Shown here: positions 35,568 to 46,490 of the stretch, piece by piece
How positions within the stretch are numbered: position 1 is the stretch's first letter
Layout: the number at the start of each line of letters is the position of its first letter
Assembly (NCBI GenBank): GCA_963921425.1
Contig: OY992834.1
Coordinates: forward strand, 18,054,941-18,118,940
Direction: 5' to 3'
Source of the DNA: Dryas octopetala
Taxonomy: Eukaryota > Streptophyta > Magnoliopsida > Rosales > Rosaceae
Length of the DNA stretch: 64,000 bases
Notes under the pieces: generated by a model
What the model was told of the DNA's origin: nothing
The model's input: only the letters and a program-made list of their open reading frames with translations
Database searches by the model: none
Made by a program: the position numbers and the translations under genes

Positions 35568-37650
35568 ACTCTTATTCCTCTATCTTTCTCTCTCTGCATC
35601 TCCATCACCAGCCCACCCTCACCTTCACCCTCATCTCTTCTCCCTCCTCTCTTTCTCCGTCATCTCCCCCCGCCGCCGAAAACCAATTGCTTCCAACCCC
35701 TCATCAGTTCCTCCCTCTATCTCTTTCTCCCTCATCTCCCCCATGCCGCCCTCTCTTTCTCTCTCGATCTCACCCGCCGAAAATTTCGGCGAAATTATCA
35801 CGAAAAATTGACGATTATACGTTTCGATTTCGACCCCCCCTAAAATCGAAATTTTCGGCGAAATTTTGTCAAAAATTTTGAAATTTAAACCCTTGCATGA
35901 AACTTGAGCATCAATGTCAAGCTAGCAGAATAATCAATAAGAACAATCTGCTGCAAAATAGAATTTGGTAATTGGAACCTGTACATATAGACTAGTAATC
36001 TTGGAAGCGATAAGGTGCTCTGAAGTAAAATATTCTTTAATAGCATTATGAAATTCCGAGATAGGATTTTCAGCCTAGTTTATTATTTTAATGTTGATTT
36101 GTTAAATGCCCAAGCTACTCTGCTGCTTTATTGGTGTCAGTAAATTACTGTCACAAAGCCTTAATTCCTTTGGGGGTATTTCAATTGCACCCTCAGTTTG
36201 CTAAACTTATGTTATTTGATGAGTAAACTATTCTCATGCTTGATGTCCGTAAATTACTCAAATGACCTAAATCCCTGTGGGGCATTTTGATAGCCAAAGC
36301 TGAAAAAGTTATGGGCTTGTAATTGTGCCAATGAGTCACTCATTCACACACATGTGCCCACGCGCACCTGCTTACACACATACACATAATGTTGATCTCC
36401 CTAAGGTCGAGGCTGGAAGTTAACATGGTCTGCCAGGTTTTTTATATTAGGGAAAACAACCAATTCAGTCTATGTAGTTCAGGTGGTTTTTCAATTAGGC
36501 CCCCGCAGTTTTCAGGGACTACTCATTCTCTTATGTTTAATTGGGAGGCTGTTGTGTGTTAGGGTTTGATTTTTGTTGTTTTACTACACTGTTGTACTCT
36601 ACTTGCTTGGCTTTTGGAATAGCCTAGAGCTTGTTATCTTGGATTTTGTAGAATAGTGGACATCTTGAGATTTGATGATTAAAAATGGTGCGTACTATAC
36701 ATGTATGAAATTACTAAACAAGAGAGACTAAATGAATTTCAGGTGTAAACCATGAATACTAATAGAATTTGATGATATTCAACTTAAGGACAGAAAGTTA
36801 AAGCATATCTACCATAACATACAACCATTACTAGAAAGCAGCATAATTAGAATGTACAAGAAACATGATTGGTTTGTTCTTGTAGTTATGATGTTTGTAG
36901 CCATAAAGTACCTGGAATACTGGCTTTTTTAATATTATGAACCTTAAAAGAAACAATGCAAATAAAAAGTTATACCAGCCAATCTAGGCCGGTACGAGTT
37001 GGTATTTCCTAGTCCTACAGACTAGGACATCTTCACTCTTTGTTAAAGTTTACTTCTAATTTTAAAGCGGGTTCCAAGCTGGTAGGATCATGCATGGGAG
37101 TATAGAAAACTTCTTACCTAGTTTGTTCATGACTTTGCGTTAGGTTGAAATAACAGTCATTAACATAATCCTTTTCTGTCTTGTGTGGTCTGGGTCTAAA
37201 AGCTATTTGGATTATCAAGTAAACCAAAGAGAGGGAAGAGGGAGATGTATAGAAGAAGAAGAGAGACGTGAAGGAGAAATGAGGAAGAATACTTATAAAA
37301 ATGGTTTTAAATGGTTTTTAGTTTTAATTTTTTCTACTCTTTTTTTCTTTTTCACCTCTGTCATCTTTTTTTTTTTTCTATTTCTTTCTCCATTCTTCAA
37401 ATAAAAGTAAACGTCATACAGGCTCAAAGGTGTTCTGACTTCGGACTTTTAAATTACAAATAAAGAAATGAACAGAGATATTGCTTTTGAAATATACTAA
37501 TCTTTTTAATTTCCCTATATAAAGGATACCTTATTCATATGTCATAATTTTTGTCCTCGTGCTTTGCAGGAGCTAGAGAAGGTGTTGCCGAGTGCACCAC
37601 CTCCCGAACCAAAGTATCAGCTACGCAGAACAACATCAGCTCCATTCTGA
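31969..37650 (+). CDS. AREB3-like (ABI5-like protein 2): AREB3/ABI5-like group A bZIP transcription factor
   Basis: Three coding exons, 31969-32763, 32852-32923 and 37570-37650, all phase 0 with GT-AG introns, give 315 codons. All family blocks are present: C1 (RQNSIYSLTLDEVQ), C2 (RQASLSLTSALSKKTVDEVW), C3 (RQPTLGEMTLEDFLVKAGVV), the basic region (ERRQKRMIKNRESAARSRAR near 243-262), a short leucine zipper (YTNELENKVSRLEEENERLR) and the C4 end (LRRTTSAPF), a kinase and 14-3-3 site. RxxS/T sites in C1-C4 are SnRK2 targets in this family. The protein binds ABRE (ACGT) elements in ABA and seed responses. The Met at 31969 fits family starts; an upstream in-frame Met at 31954 adds five residues. 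Intron 2 is 4.6 kb and holds a hAT element. Confidence 0.95.
34900..35895. mobile_element. Non-autonomous hAT element in bZIP intron 2
   Basis: The ends are inverted counterparts (CAAGGaataaaatttc against gaaatttaaacCCTTG), bounded by the exact 8-bp duplication CATGAAAC (34892-34899 and 35896-35903), as hAT transposases make. It is 996 bp with no transposase. The inside has many 'gaaatttcg' words near both ends and a CT-rich middle (35460-35760). Confidence 0.85.
35519..35562 (+). repeat. (CT)n microsatellite
   Basis: About 21 CT units in a row, inside the hAT element. Confidence 0.9.
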
Positions 37651-37994
37651 GATTTGTATCTATATGCATCAGCTGCTTGTGCTTTGCTTATATCCATGTC
37701 ATGAGGTTTTCCTTTGCTTTTCTTTTTTAACTTCTTTGTGACATCAGTCGCATTAGAAATTTTCATGGAACCATTGTACTCTCACTATTGTCTCTAAGAC
37801 TTGTCCAGAAAATTTTAGTGTTTGCGTTTTTAAAATTGTTCAGTTTATGGTCTCTTTCTGCCTGCTGCAACTCATATTCAGTTTATGATCCCATTCTTAA
37901 AAGAATGTTCTGTGGGGGTTGTTGATGTAGGTTTTAAAATCTGATCCAAATTACAGGTCTGCAGTTCATGTTAATGTTCAAACATAGTTAAGTA

Positions 37995-39166
37995 AGAATT
38001 AAGGTCAGAGAAAAATTCTTAGAAACAGATATCAAAATATGAATTCTGAAATATTTCTGTTTTAGCAGTTGATGGGTAGCCTAGTTAGAAGGGCCGTAGA
38101 ATTTGTCCATCTACACTCAAGTTCGATCCCCCCTGCCCCTCAATAAAAAAAAAAAAAAAATCAAAATATAATCATAGGAAGTGTGATATGCTAGTGAAAT
38201 TCCTCCTATTCACCACCAATCCTCAACAAAAGAACATATAGAGTTGATGACATCTTTATGCAGCCTGGGTAACTCAGGCACCACCACGCCACCAGCTACT
38301 GCAACCCCACCACCGCCTTGGCTTGAGGAAGTTTCCGAAGTCTCATAAAACTTAATGAATTGCATCATCTGGAGGGCTGCTAGTGGGCGTAGCATATTGG
38401 AGCAACTGCAGCAAACACAAAGCACCAAACTCTGAATAACCTCATAAAACACTAAGCAAAAACACAATAAAAATACAACCAAGGCATGACTTCATCGAGC
38501 CGACTTTCAATCTTCAAAAATCCAAAGAGTATGTTCTGTTACCTACAGATATGGCAGTGGTGCTCCTTTGGTACCTGCATACAGTTCAAAGTTGGGCATT
38601 ACATCTGAAACCCACGCAGATAACTTCACAAACACAAACAGAACCTATTTTTCCCCATCCTAAGATGTGTTTGTTTATCGGAAAATGAATTAACTTTTTA
38701 ATGTCCGATTAAGAAAACCTCATTGTCAAAAGCCAGATTTTTCTTACCAAGTCCAAAATGAGTGTACTTACACATACGATAAAGAATGAACAAATTCTTG
38801 CAAGTCATCTGCTGAGAATCCAAGTTCATCAAATAGAACATGAGTAGGCCGAGTAGTCCCCTACATAAACAATCCAAAGTCGAATGAATTTCCTTTCAAA
38901 GTAGGTCAATCAAATAATTATAACATGCATAAACATCCACAAAACAAGTTTCTAGAAACGCCAAAGAGAGACTTTAAGCCATACTTTCTTGATCCAATTA
39001 GTTTAGCAGATGAAAATCTTTCAGAACACAACCAACTGACAGAAAATGCAAATTTTCTTCTGCTGTGGTGAACTTATCTTCAACACAAAAGGAATAGGTT
39101 TTAGTTAAGAATACTCACAAGTCACAATCATCCCAGCCTCAGCCCACAAGTAGAATTCATTGTTCT
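37995..39166 (-). pseudogene. Broken AGO4-clade Argonaute 3' end, copy A
   Basis: It aligns with the last four exons and introns of the complete gene: final exon about 38407-38230, short exon about 38573-38552, exon GTTRPTHVLFDELGFSADD about 38863-38783, and part of the exon encoding NNEFYLWAEAGMI near 39130-39166, where homology stops abruptly. The final exon reads CYAH and then shifts frame (stop TAG directly after the His codon), the GTTRPTH exon lacks two codons (YH), and the terminal MFFC is replaced by CSFVEDWW. It lacks all upstream exons and cannot make an Argonaute. It is more diverged than copy B, so older. It lies convergent with the bZIP gene. Confidence 0.9.
38066..38160 (+). repeat. 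tRNA-derived SINE with A tail
   Basis: Box A-like 'gggtagcctagttagaagg' and box B-like 'ctcaagttcgatccccc', followed by 16 A. It interrupts the 3' flank of the broken Argonaute copy (the flank runs 'aaacagatatcaaaatatga' before it and 'aatcataggaagtg' after), so it inserted after the duplication. Confidence 0.65.
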
Positions 39167-39277
39167 TGGCCCAAACAAGAATTAGACCTCTTAAAGAAAA
39201 GTGGACTCGTGAGAAAAAAAAAATAAAAAATGAGTTTTTAGTACAACGACTTATTCATATATACTTGAAGAATGCCC

Positions 39278-39279
<2 letters not shown>

Positions 39280-39308
<29 letters not shown>

Positions 39309-39345
39309 CCTCCCTTTCTCTCTCTCTCCTCTCCTTCTACTCTCT
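39280..39345 (+). repeat. CT-rich microsatellite
   Basis: Interrupted (CT)n, 'ctctctctctctctctctct' with ccct breaks. Confidence 0.85.
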
Positions 39346-39979
39346 TTCTCTCACTATCGCTACACAAGCCTGCCCCTATAAGTTATTCTCATAATTTAAA
39401 CATCTTTCAAAAGTCATGCATCTTTTGTAAATTTTAGGTTTTTAGAAATCATTTGGTCATCTAATTATTATTAAATATATAAACGGTTTTAATAATAATT
39501 GTATTCATCATCTATTTATTTGAGAACAATTAAATGACTAAATAATTTTCAATTTAGTACGTTTTCTTTTTGCAAGATTTGAATTGTAGCGGCAAGTATT
39601 GAAATTGTTGCTGTATTGAAAGACCGAAGAGTTTGCAGGTGAAATCACATACTCAAGCCAATAAGCTTTATATATACGAGCTCTTCTTCACCAGTTTTTG
39701 TAATGAAATTGAACTGAGAAAAGTATGAAATTGAGCTCTTCTTCACGTACCCAAGACCATAGGCTATGGTGAATATTGGCCTAGGAGAGAGCCACTAGAG
39801 AGAGAAGTGGGACTTTCTAGAGTGGCTGAGAGGGGAGCACGAATTCAGTTTAGCAGGGAGGAGATACAAAGTGCCCAAACCCACTTCCAAAAAGCTTGCA
39901 TTCTCTGAGGATAAGAAGAAGACCCTGAACTTGCAGCAGCCATGGACAAAGTTTGGGCCAAAATATACCCATTGTTTAT
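39346..39979. other. Unassigned DNA between Argonaute debris
   Basis: No gene is supported. A GA-rich tract at 39780-39870 and a short frame at 39871-40056 show no domain. Confidence 0.5.
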
Positions 39980-41719
39980 TTGTTTTCTTTTACCTTTTAT
40001 TATGTGTCAAATCTTCACTTGCAAATGTAATAAAAAGGCAAAATATAATTGTATAAATTATTTTTTAAGTGATTTTTCGGATCATATATCACTGAGTGAT
40101 GACACTAACACTTGGTGGATTGATCACGGTATCGCTCGATAGGGGTTTTCAATCAATAAGCAACTAAAATTAAAGTGGATTGAGATCATTTTTAAATTCT
40201 GCGTTGTCATATTTTGTCTATGTCAATTACATTTTGTCCTTATTTGTAAGAGACCTATTATTTATTAATTTTTAAAGGCTTAATTTCATTTTTGGTTCCT
40301 GTAATTTGAGTTAGGTTTCACTTTAGTTCTGTAGTTTCATTTGTTATAATTTTGATTATGTAGTTTACAAATCGTTGCAATTCAAGGACAAGTTAACATT
40401 TTTGTCAATTAATTCTTTAAATTAGTCATTGAATCACTAACAGTATATAAAATACATGATTAAAATCGAAATGATTTGTAAAGTACATAATAAAAAACAC
40501 AACAAATTTGACGATTTAATGAACGAAAATGTTAAAATGTCATTGAATAGCAACAATTTATAAACTACATAATCAAAATCATCACAATTGAAACTATAAG
40601 GACTAAATTGGAATTTAACTCGAACTAAAGGAATCAAAAGTGAACTTTAGCCATTTTTAAATAACTCCTAACTTTGGTATATAAATTTTATCCTATAGCT
40701 TTGCAAGGCAAAGGCATATTTGATACAAACGAAACAGTTTAATACATATTTATTCGTCCTTTGTTTTAGCCTAACATGTATGATGTATGATTCAAACTCA
40801 ATGGATATGAATACTTCTGAACTTTGCTTACAAGTTCTTTTGGGAGAACGAAATAATTTGTATTGTCCAACATAAATTAAGTTTTTACTGAAATTTAACA
40901 AGTTTTCACTTTAAATTTTATGTTTCAAAATTGACTATTAAGATTTCAAGAATTAGAATCTTAAAAAGGAGATTTATGAATTTACTCTCAATAAAAGCAC
41001 CAATTTTTTAAGAGCAAAATTCTTTCACAAGTTGTAATCCTCACTCGCAAGAATTACAAAAACAATACTCAAAGTTCAGTGGTCTAGGTCCCTTTCCCAA
41101 ATCCCTATTATCTTTCTTGAAAACTTATAATTTTGTTTTTTTAATTAATTTCAAGTTTGGGCTTACATTCTTTTATTTCTGATTTGAGTTTTGAAGAGGC
41201 ACTCTTGCATCCATAAATGCAAATCATTCTGCAATTCTAAGAACTTCAAGAGAGCATTCTTTGAGAAGAATTTTGTGTCTTCTTGGAGTCATTATTTTGG
41301 GAGTTTCCCAAATTCTTATAGGGTGTTTACTACCACAAAAAGAAGAGATCATTGAATCCTAAGAGACAACAATCAATAATATTAGAGTTACCAAATATAT
41401 GTCAATATCTTATATGTCACGCACCCAGTCCATCATCAAAAAGAAAAAAAGAAAAAAAAAAAAAACAGAGAGCAGATACAAAATTGCAGCCATCCAAGCA
41501 ACAATTAGATGAAGAATATAAGCAACATCACCAAAACGAGTAGCAAAATCTCACCTATTTCCCAAACATAAACATAGGTATAATATATAATGCACGAAAG
41601 GTCAGAGAATGATTCCTTAAAACAGATATCCAAGTATATATGATTTCTGGAATGTAGGTTTCGGTTTTAGATATTTCCAGAATCATAAATGTCAAATATA
41701 TATATATGATTATAGAAGC
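39980..41719 (-). repeat. Argonaute 3' flanking segment, copy B
   Basis: It matches 51660-53370 (downstream flank of the complete gene) over its length, for example 'gatttttcggatcatatatc', 'ggtatcgctcgatagggg', 'ttgaagaggcactcttgcat' and 'aacagatatccaagtatata'. A 376-bp MITE (40277-40652) is present here and absent there. Confidence 0.85.
40277..40652. mobile_element. Mutator-type MITE with 9-bp duplication and empty site
   Basis: The left end, GGCTTAATTTCATTTTTGG, is the inverted counterpart of the right end, CAAAAGTGAACTTTAGCC. The flanks are the exact 9-bp duplication ATTTTTAAA (40268-40276 and 40653-40661). The aligned copy near 52350 lacks it, so insertion followed the segmental duplication. 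Confidence 0.85.
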
Positions 41720-42148
41720 ATGAGGCTTGTGAAATTCCTCCTGTTCTTCTCCATGAGGGCAAAGATAAGTTGATATGATGGTATGCTACTAACGCTAGCT
41801 AGCTACTGTAAGACCACCATGTGTAAGACCACCATGCATGGGATATATATGAAAGCAATGGCCTCCTCAACAAAAGAACATGGAGTTGATGACGTTTTCA
41901 TGGAGCCTGGGAAGTTCCTGCTCTGGCACACCACCAGCAGCTGTAACCTCACCACCACCTTGGCTTGAAGTCTCTGACAATTCATCAATCTTAATGAACT
42001 GGAGCAACTGCACTCAACACAAAACACCAAACTCGGAATAAGCTCATAAAACACCATGCAACCAAAAGAATACAACTAAGGAATAGCGTCAAAAACCAAA
42101 GAGAACATGTTAGATTATTATTACCTACGGATATAGCTGTGGTTGAGG
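41720..42148 (-). pseudogene. Broken AGO4-clade Argonaute 3' end, copy B
   Basis: It contains the final exon (about 42018-41878) and part of the preceding 32-bp exon, where homology to the complete gene stops at about 42148 and reticulon sequence begins. The final exon lacks about 40 bases that in the complete gene encode ICYAHLAAAQMTQ, including the catalytic His, leaving GTTCATTAA in frame. The terminal FF/C codons and 3' flank are otherwise very close to the complete gene (53380-53800), so this copy is recent. Confidence 0.9.
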
Positions 42149-42149
42149 A

Positions 42150-43937
42150 GATGAGAAAGCCGAGGAAGGGCGGCCTAGTGGGCGGTCCAAGAAGGAAAAG
42201 CTGAGCTTGGTCCCTTGTCTGCCCTCCCCAAGTTCATCTTCAGGTAACTCTAATTCCCCATTTTCTCTGTTTCTTTAATTCTTTAGTCTTTTCAAATTCT
42301 TGGGTTTTTATTTTTTTTTGTTTTTTATGTTTTATGCTTTCATTATTTTCGGCAGTGGAAGATGAGGATAGGGGTAGTCTGGATCGAATTGGGCAGCTAA
42401 TGAATGATCTGGTTATGTGGAGGGATGTAACCAGGTCAAGCCTTTGGTTTGGTTTTGGGTCTCTATTTTTCTTTTCTTCTTGCTTTGCCAAAGAAATTAA
42501 CTTTAGGTGACTTTTCTCATTCACTTTTCCCTCACTCTCCTATTTAATTATAGTATGAAACATCTATTCTTTCCAATCCCATGTTTTCAGCATTTTCTCC
42601 ACGATTTCCCAACTAGTACTTCTGGTTTTGGGTGCTTCATTTGTCTCCTATTCAATCTGTCCAAGGCACAACTTTCTCTGACTTTGTATTGCTTGGGACT
42701 AATAGCTTTTCTCTGTTAGCTAACAATTTACCACTGGTCTTATTTGAATCCAGAGATATAGTACCGAAAAGAAGCGCGATTTCATGCTCAAAGAAGATGA
42801 CATTTTTGGTGTCACCAAAATGATACTTCCTGCTTGAAATCTTGCCATGTCAAAGACAAGAGCCCTTTTCTCAGGGGAGCCATCCATTACCCTCAAGGTA
42901 AACTCAAAACAAAAGTTGAACATTAAGACAGAGTTTGAGATTAGTTCAATGTCCAATGATTATTAAAGTCGGCTCAAATTTCTGGTTACAGGTAGTTCCA
43001 TTCTTTCCTTCAAGGAGCAGAGTATGGGAATCTTATAACAGTGTGGAGGCTATGTATGCTTGGTATGATCACTATTGTTCATTGTTGTCCATTATTTTAT
43101 TTCCTTCTATGTGTATAAATGTTGCTTACTATTTTTGTGAAATTATGGCTAGCAGTTTTGGTCAGTTTCACAATCCCAAAACTGTACTTATGCTATTCCA
43201 TTCAAATGAACCGAAAAGGTATCTAGAATCCCCTAATGTACTTGGATGTTATTTGGTCTGTCTTTATATTCACGTGGCATTAAGTGTTTGAAATGGTGGT
43301 TGTTGGAAGCATGGGGAGCATTCTCACACAAAAAGGTTGTAGCAGCATCAGCAGCCACAGCTTTTTGGAATCTGTCTACTGTAAAAATCCGTATTTTCAC
43401 AGGTAATTTTTATCACATTGCTGAATATTTGGATCTCTGGAACAACATATGTGGCAATTATAAAGGTTACAGTGAAATTTACAAATATCCAAAAGGAAAA
43501 TATGATGGAGTTTGGTACATATGTTTCCAGTGTTAGTTTTCCTTTAATTTGTGATCTTGTAATCCCTTTTCAATTCATAATTTGACTGACTAGTGATTTA
43601 CAGGTACAGCGGCTGACTGGTGATTTAAATAGATCAATGCTATGATTAAATTAAAATTACACTTCTCTGAGGACATAAAAGTTATCCAAGTGATAGCTTC
43701 TGTTTGTAATCTTGTAGGAGAAGCAGTCATTTCCTTTGTATGAATTGTTCTAGCCTCATTGACATTTATAGTATGAATACTGTTGATTCTTATGTGTGAT
43801 GTTATTTATTACCTTTGCAGCATTTATATCTCTTGTAATTCTTCGATTACCGGCAACATATGGTGCAACCATTGGAAGATGTAGAACAAGAGCAGCAGCA
43901 GGCATTTGTAGTGGCCGAAGTGGCAAGCAATCAGTAG
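42150..43937 (+). pseudogene. Reticulon-like (RTNLB) pseudogene
   Basis: Successive exons match a plant reticulon of the B17/B18/B21 kind: GDEKAEEGRPSGRSKKEKLS (about 42152-42238), MNDLVMWRDVTRSSLWFGFG then LFFLFSSCFAKEINF (to 42506), SIFSTISQLVLLVLGASFVS (from 42591), KKRDFMLKEDDIFGVTKMIL then ALFSGEPSITLK (to 42897), GAEYGNLITVWRLC (about 43014-43056), KWWLLEAWGAFSHKK then AASAATAFWNLSTVK (about 43290-43402) and a C-terminus with RQHMVQPLEDVEQ (43821-43937). Lesions include a TGA inside LPA-NLAMSK, frameshifts in the VVPFF and RLP/RQH segments, and loss of the usual loop after WRLC. Reticulons bend ER membranes; this copy cannot. Its start abuts the broken Argonaute. Confidence 0.85.
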
Positions 43938-44857
43938 TTTAGTTTCAGTTTGTCCATCACAAATTTCTAACACTAATGTGTTTGTAGCTAATCCAATGTT
44001 GACAATAAATAGTGACTGATCCATGGACCATGTTTAACATGTACGTACAATAAAAATGGTTTCCATTTTTGTTTATCTGGACAATTACAGAAAAGGTCTA
44101 ATAATATTGCATAAAAGGGCATTCTTTAAATTAGAGCTATATGATTCACTAAAAATGTAAGAATTAGCCAAAGATCGCATACAATGCAAATAATACCACC
44201 TTGAGTGGTGGACGTTCATTTGATATCCTGCATATGTATGCTTTAGAGCTTGCAACCTCTCTTCTTCATTGAAAGTTTCCAATGAAAATCATATTAGTAT
44301 AGGATAAGTGCAGAAAGAAGGTAATAGAAAAATCTTAGGGCACAAGGTCTGACCATAGTAATTTGACTTTGATATATAGAAAACTTGATTTGGATTTACA
44401 AGGTTTCACATTGGCCAATCATGTGCAGCAAGATTTTGACCAAAACCAAATAAAAGTTAGGTCAAGGTAATAGATTCTCATTCAGACAATGGAAAAATGC
44501 AATTCTACCATCATTGTTTCTTTTTTTATGCAGTCAGTTTCGAATTTGCATATCAGCATATGTCCCATATTTTCTGCGACTATGTCATAATCACAAGGAA
44601 TGAGAAAAAAATGCATGAATTCATTGTCAAAAAATATCTCACTTTAATTGTACATAATGTAACAAATTAACATTGATTGCAACACAATTAGAACATAACA
44701 TTACAGTGTGGGGTAAAACAACTCTGATGACTACTTATTCTACTTTGAAATAGAGAAACACTTGGAAATTTCTAAAAACCACGAACTATAGTACATAAAC
44801 TGGAAACAACCAAAACTAGAAACAGAACATAAACATAGACCAAGAGTTGTCAATCAT
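43938..44857. other. Intergenic DNA, including the 3' side of the GTE gene
   Basis: No further gene is certain. A minus-strand frame at 44282-44190 (EERLQALKHTYAGYQMNVHH) ends at a possible donor, AAG|GTGGTA, and might be an exon remnant, but no family is recognised. Confidence 0.4.
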
Positions 44858-45832
44858 TCAACCTCCTAAACGGAGCTTGTGTTCCTCCCAATCTCCATTT
44901 AAAAATGCCTCCTCATCCAAGTCATCATCAGTCTTGAGACGTAAACCCAACTTCTTGAGAGGCAGTCCAAGGTATACCTTGAGAGAAGTATCTCCATTGC
45001 CACACAACATTTCAAGTTCTTTGAGATCCTTTAAGTGATCCTCAAATTCAACAGATTTTTCCATCTTCAAAATACTGTCACGAGCCGATTCTCTTAGCTT
45101 ATCCCTTTGGCTAAGCCTCTGCGTCTGTAGACCCGCTATTTTCTGGTTTGCTTTCAATATTGTGTCCGCAAAGCGACGCTTGAGCATCTCAACTCGGAGA
45201 GCCTTAGCCGGAGACAGTTTCGCAGTAGGCTCCGAAACAGAGGCACAAGAATGTTGAATTGCATGATCAACAAGAGTGGCCAAGTGGGTCGAGCGATAAA
45301 ACCCTTTAGCCTCAGGAATAGTGGACCTCTTGGCTGGTTTTTCGATCATGCTTTTCTTGGACAATCCCTCACAAACAGGTAGTCTTCTCCTATCACAAAC
45401 CTTTGAGTTTTTGTCCATGACCTTTTTCCACTTGGCCTCAAAATTCCCACTAAGTTTTTTGGCCACAGCATGCACATAATTGCCAAGAGGGTAATACCTG
45501 ATAGCGTTGGAGAAGGTGAGCCTAACGTCAGCAGCGAAGGCATTGGCAGAAGAATAGACATCCTTGTCCAGTTTGGATTTCACAGTCCCCAAATCCATCG
45601 GCCTCCAAATCACGTCAAAATAATTGGGTATCTTCAGAGCCACGGGATCAACTGGCTTGTTGAAGAATCGGGCATGGCGATGTTCCATTAAACCCTTTAA
45701 GATCGAAGAACAACACACCTTCAATCTGCCGTCCAAACGCAAACCAAGCTTTTGCTTCTTCTGGGTCTGAGTCTGAGCCACACCCACAGAGGGTTCCGAT
45801 GCTCCACGCTTGTTAGAAGCCAACACCGCCAT
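44858..45832 (-). CDS. GTE12-like: GTE12-like bromodomain protein, intronless, atypical pocket
   Basis: A 324-codon frame from the ATG at 45832 (the frame is open further upstream, but MAVLASNKRGASEP is the plausible start). The bromodomain spans about 38-133: CSSILKGLMEHRHARFFNKP, IPNYFDVIWRPMDLGTVKSK and FAADVRLTFSNAIRYYPLGN. The C-terminal part (KALRVEMLKRRFADTILKAN, then RESARDSILKMEKSVEFE) matches the GTE8-12 group. The acetyl-lysine-binding Asn of the usual TYNP motif is Tyr114 here, so histone binding is likely changed or lost. The NET domain that normally follows the bromodomain is missing. Family members usually have several introns; a single-exon form suggests a retrocopy, although I see no A tail or target duplication. 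The frame is unbroken, so it may be expressed. Tandem repeats occupy its promoter. Confidence 0.85.
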   Translation of the reverse strand: MAVLASNKRGASEPSVGVAQTQTQKKQKLGLRLDGRLKVCCSSILKGLMEHRHARFFNKPVDPVALKIPNYFDVIWRPMDLGTVKSKLDKDVYSSANAFAADVRLTFSNAIRYYPLGNYVHAVAKKLSGNFEAKWKKVMDKNSKVCDRRRLPVCEGLSKKSMIEKPAKRSTIPEAKGFYRSTHLATLVDHAIQHSCASVSEPTAKLSPAKALRVEMLKRRFADTILKANQKIAGLQTQRLSQRDKLRESARDSILKMEKSVEFEDHLKDLKELEMLCGNGDTSLKVYLGLPLKKLGLRLKTDDDLDEEAFLNGDWEEHKLRLGG

Positions 45833-45884
45833 TGAGAATGAAGTTTTGAGAGAAAGAGTGAGAGAGCCGCCGCAGAGTGAAAGA

Positions 45885-46070
45885 GAGGGAGTGGAGTAGT
45901 GGAGTAATGGAGTGGAGTAGCCTAGTAAAGTGGAGTGGAGTGGCGTAAAGAGCAAGTCTTGTTCTGGGGGTAACCTGATCTTCGAAGTTTCTAAAAAGAA
46001 TGTGGAAAAAAGAGCAAGTCTTGTTCTAGCGGGTAACCTGGTCTTCTAAGTTTCCAAGAAGGATGTGGAA
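45885..46070. repeat. Tandem repeats in the GTE promoter
   Basis: 45887-45950 is a run of 'ggagtggagtag' type units. 45948-46007 and 46010-46070 are two copies of a 61-bp unit beginning 'agagcaagtcttgttct' and ending 'gatgtggaaaa', about 90% alike. Confidence 0.8.
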
Positions 46071-46289
46071 AAGAAAGGGTACGTCGTTAACTCGGTAAAA
46101 CGCGTTAAAATTGTTAGTATATATGTGAAATTATGTGACAATTTCAATTTAATCAAGATTAAATACCAAATTATAATATATTTTTTTCAGCAAATCAATA
46201 AGGGACTAATCTTAATTTTTTTAGTTAGGTACTAATATCGATCAACTGAAATGACATAAAATTGGTAGTTAATATTAAAAATACCAATA

Positions 46290-46490
46290 ATGCTAGTTGT
46301 CCCACATTTTTTTTCCCACATTTGTATCCCACCTGATGTGTCATTACTTTACTGGAAGAGTATTTCCTTTTTCTTTTTTAGGTTTTATTTTTTAATTTGT
46401 AGTGTCCAATGTATGAATGTCATGTAAGATAGTATGAAATTGTGGTATAAAAATGTGGTAAGTATAGAATTACTGTAAAAATACTGTGAT
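46290..46490. mobile_element. Small MITE, copy 2
   Basis: It shares the body of 8268-8480 ('tgtgtcatta', 'ttttactgga', 'aatgtcatgtaa'). The left 'aataatgctagttgtccc' and right 'aagtatagaattact' match that copy's ends. Confidence 0.5.

Noticed and set aside
41803-42075. Minus-strand frame in the copy B Argonaute end taken as a gene
   Set aside because: It is the damaged last exon and intron of an Argonaute copy, not an independent gene.
44085-44282. Minus-strand frame with a possible splice donor
   Set aside because: Could be an exon remnant, but no family recognised and no partner exon found.
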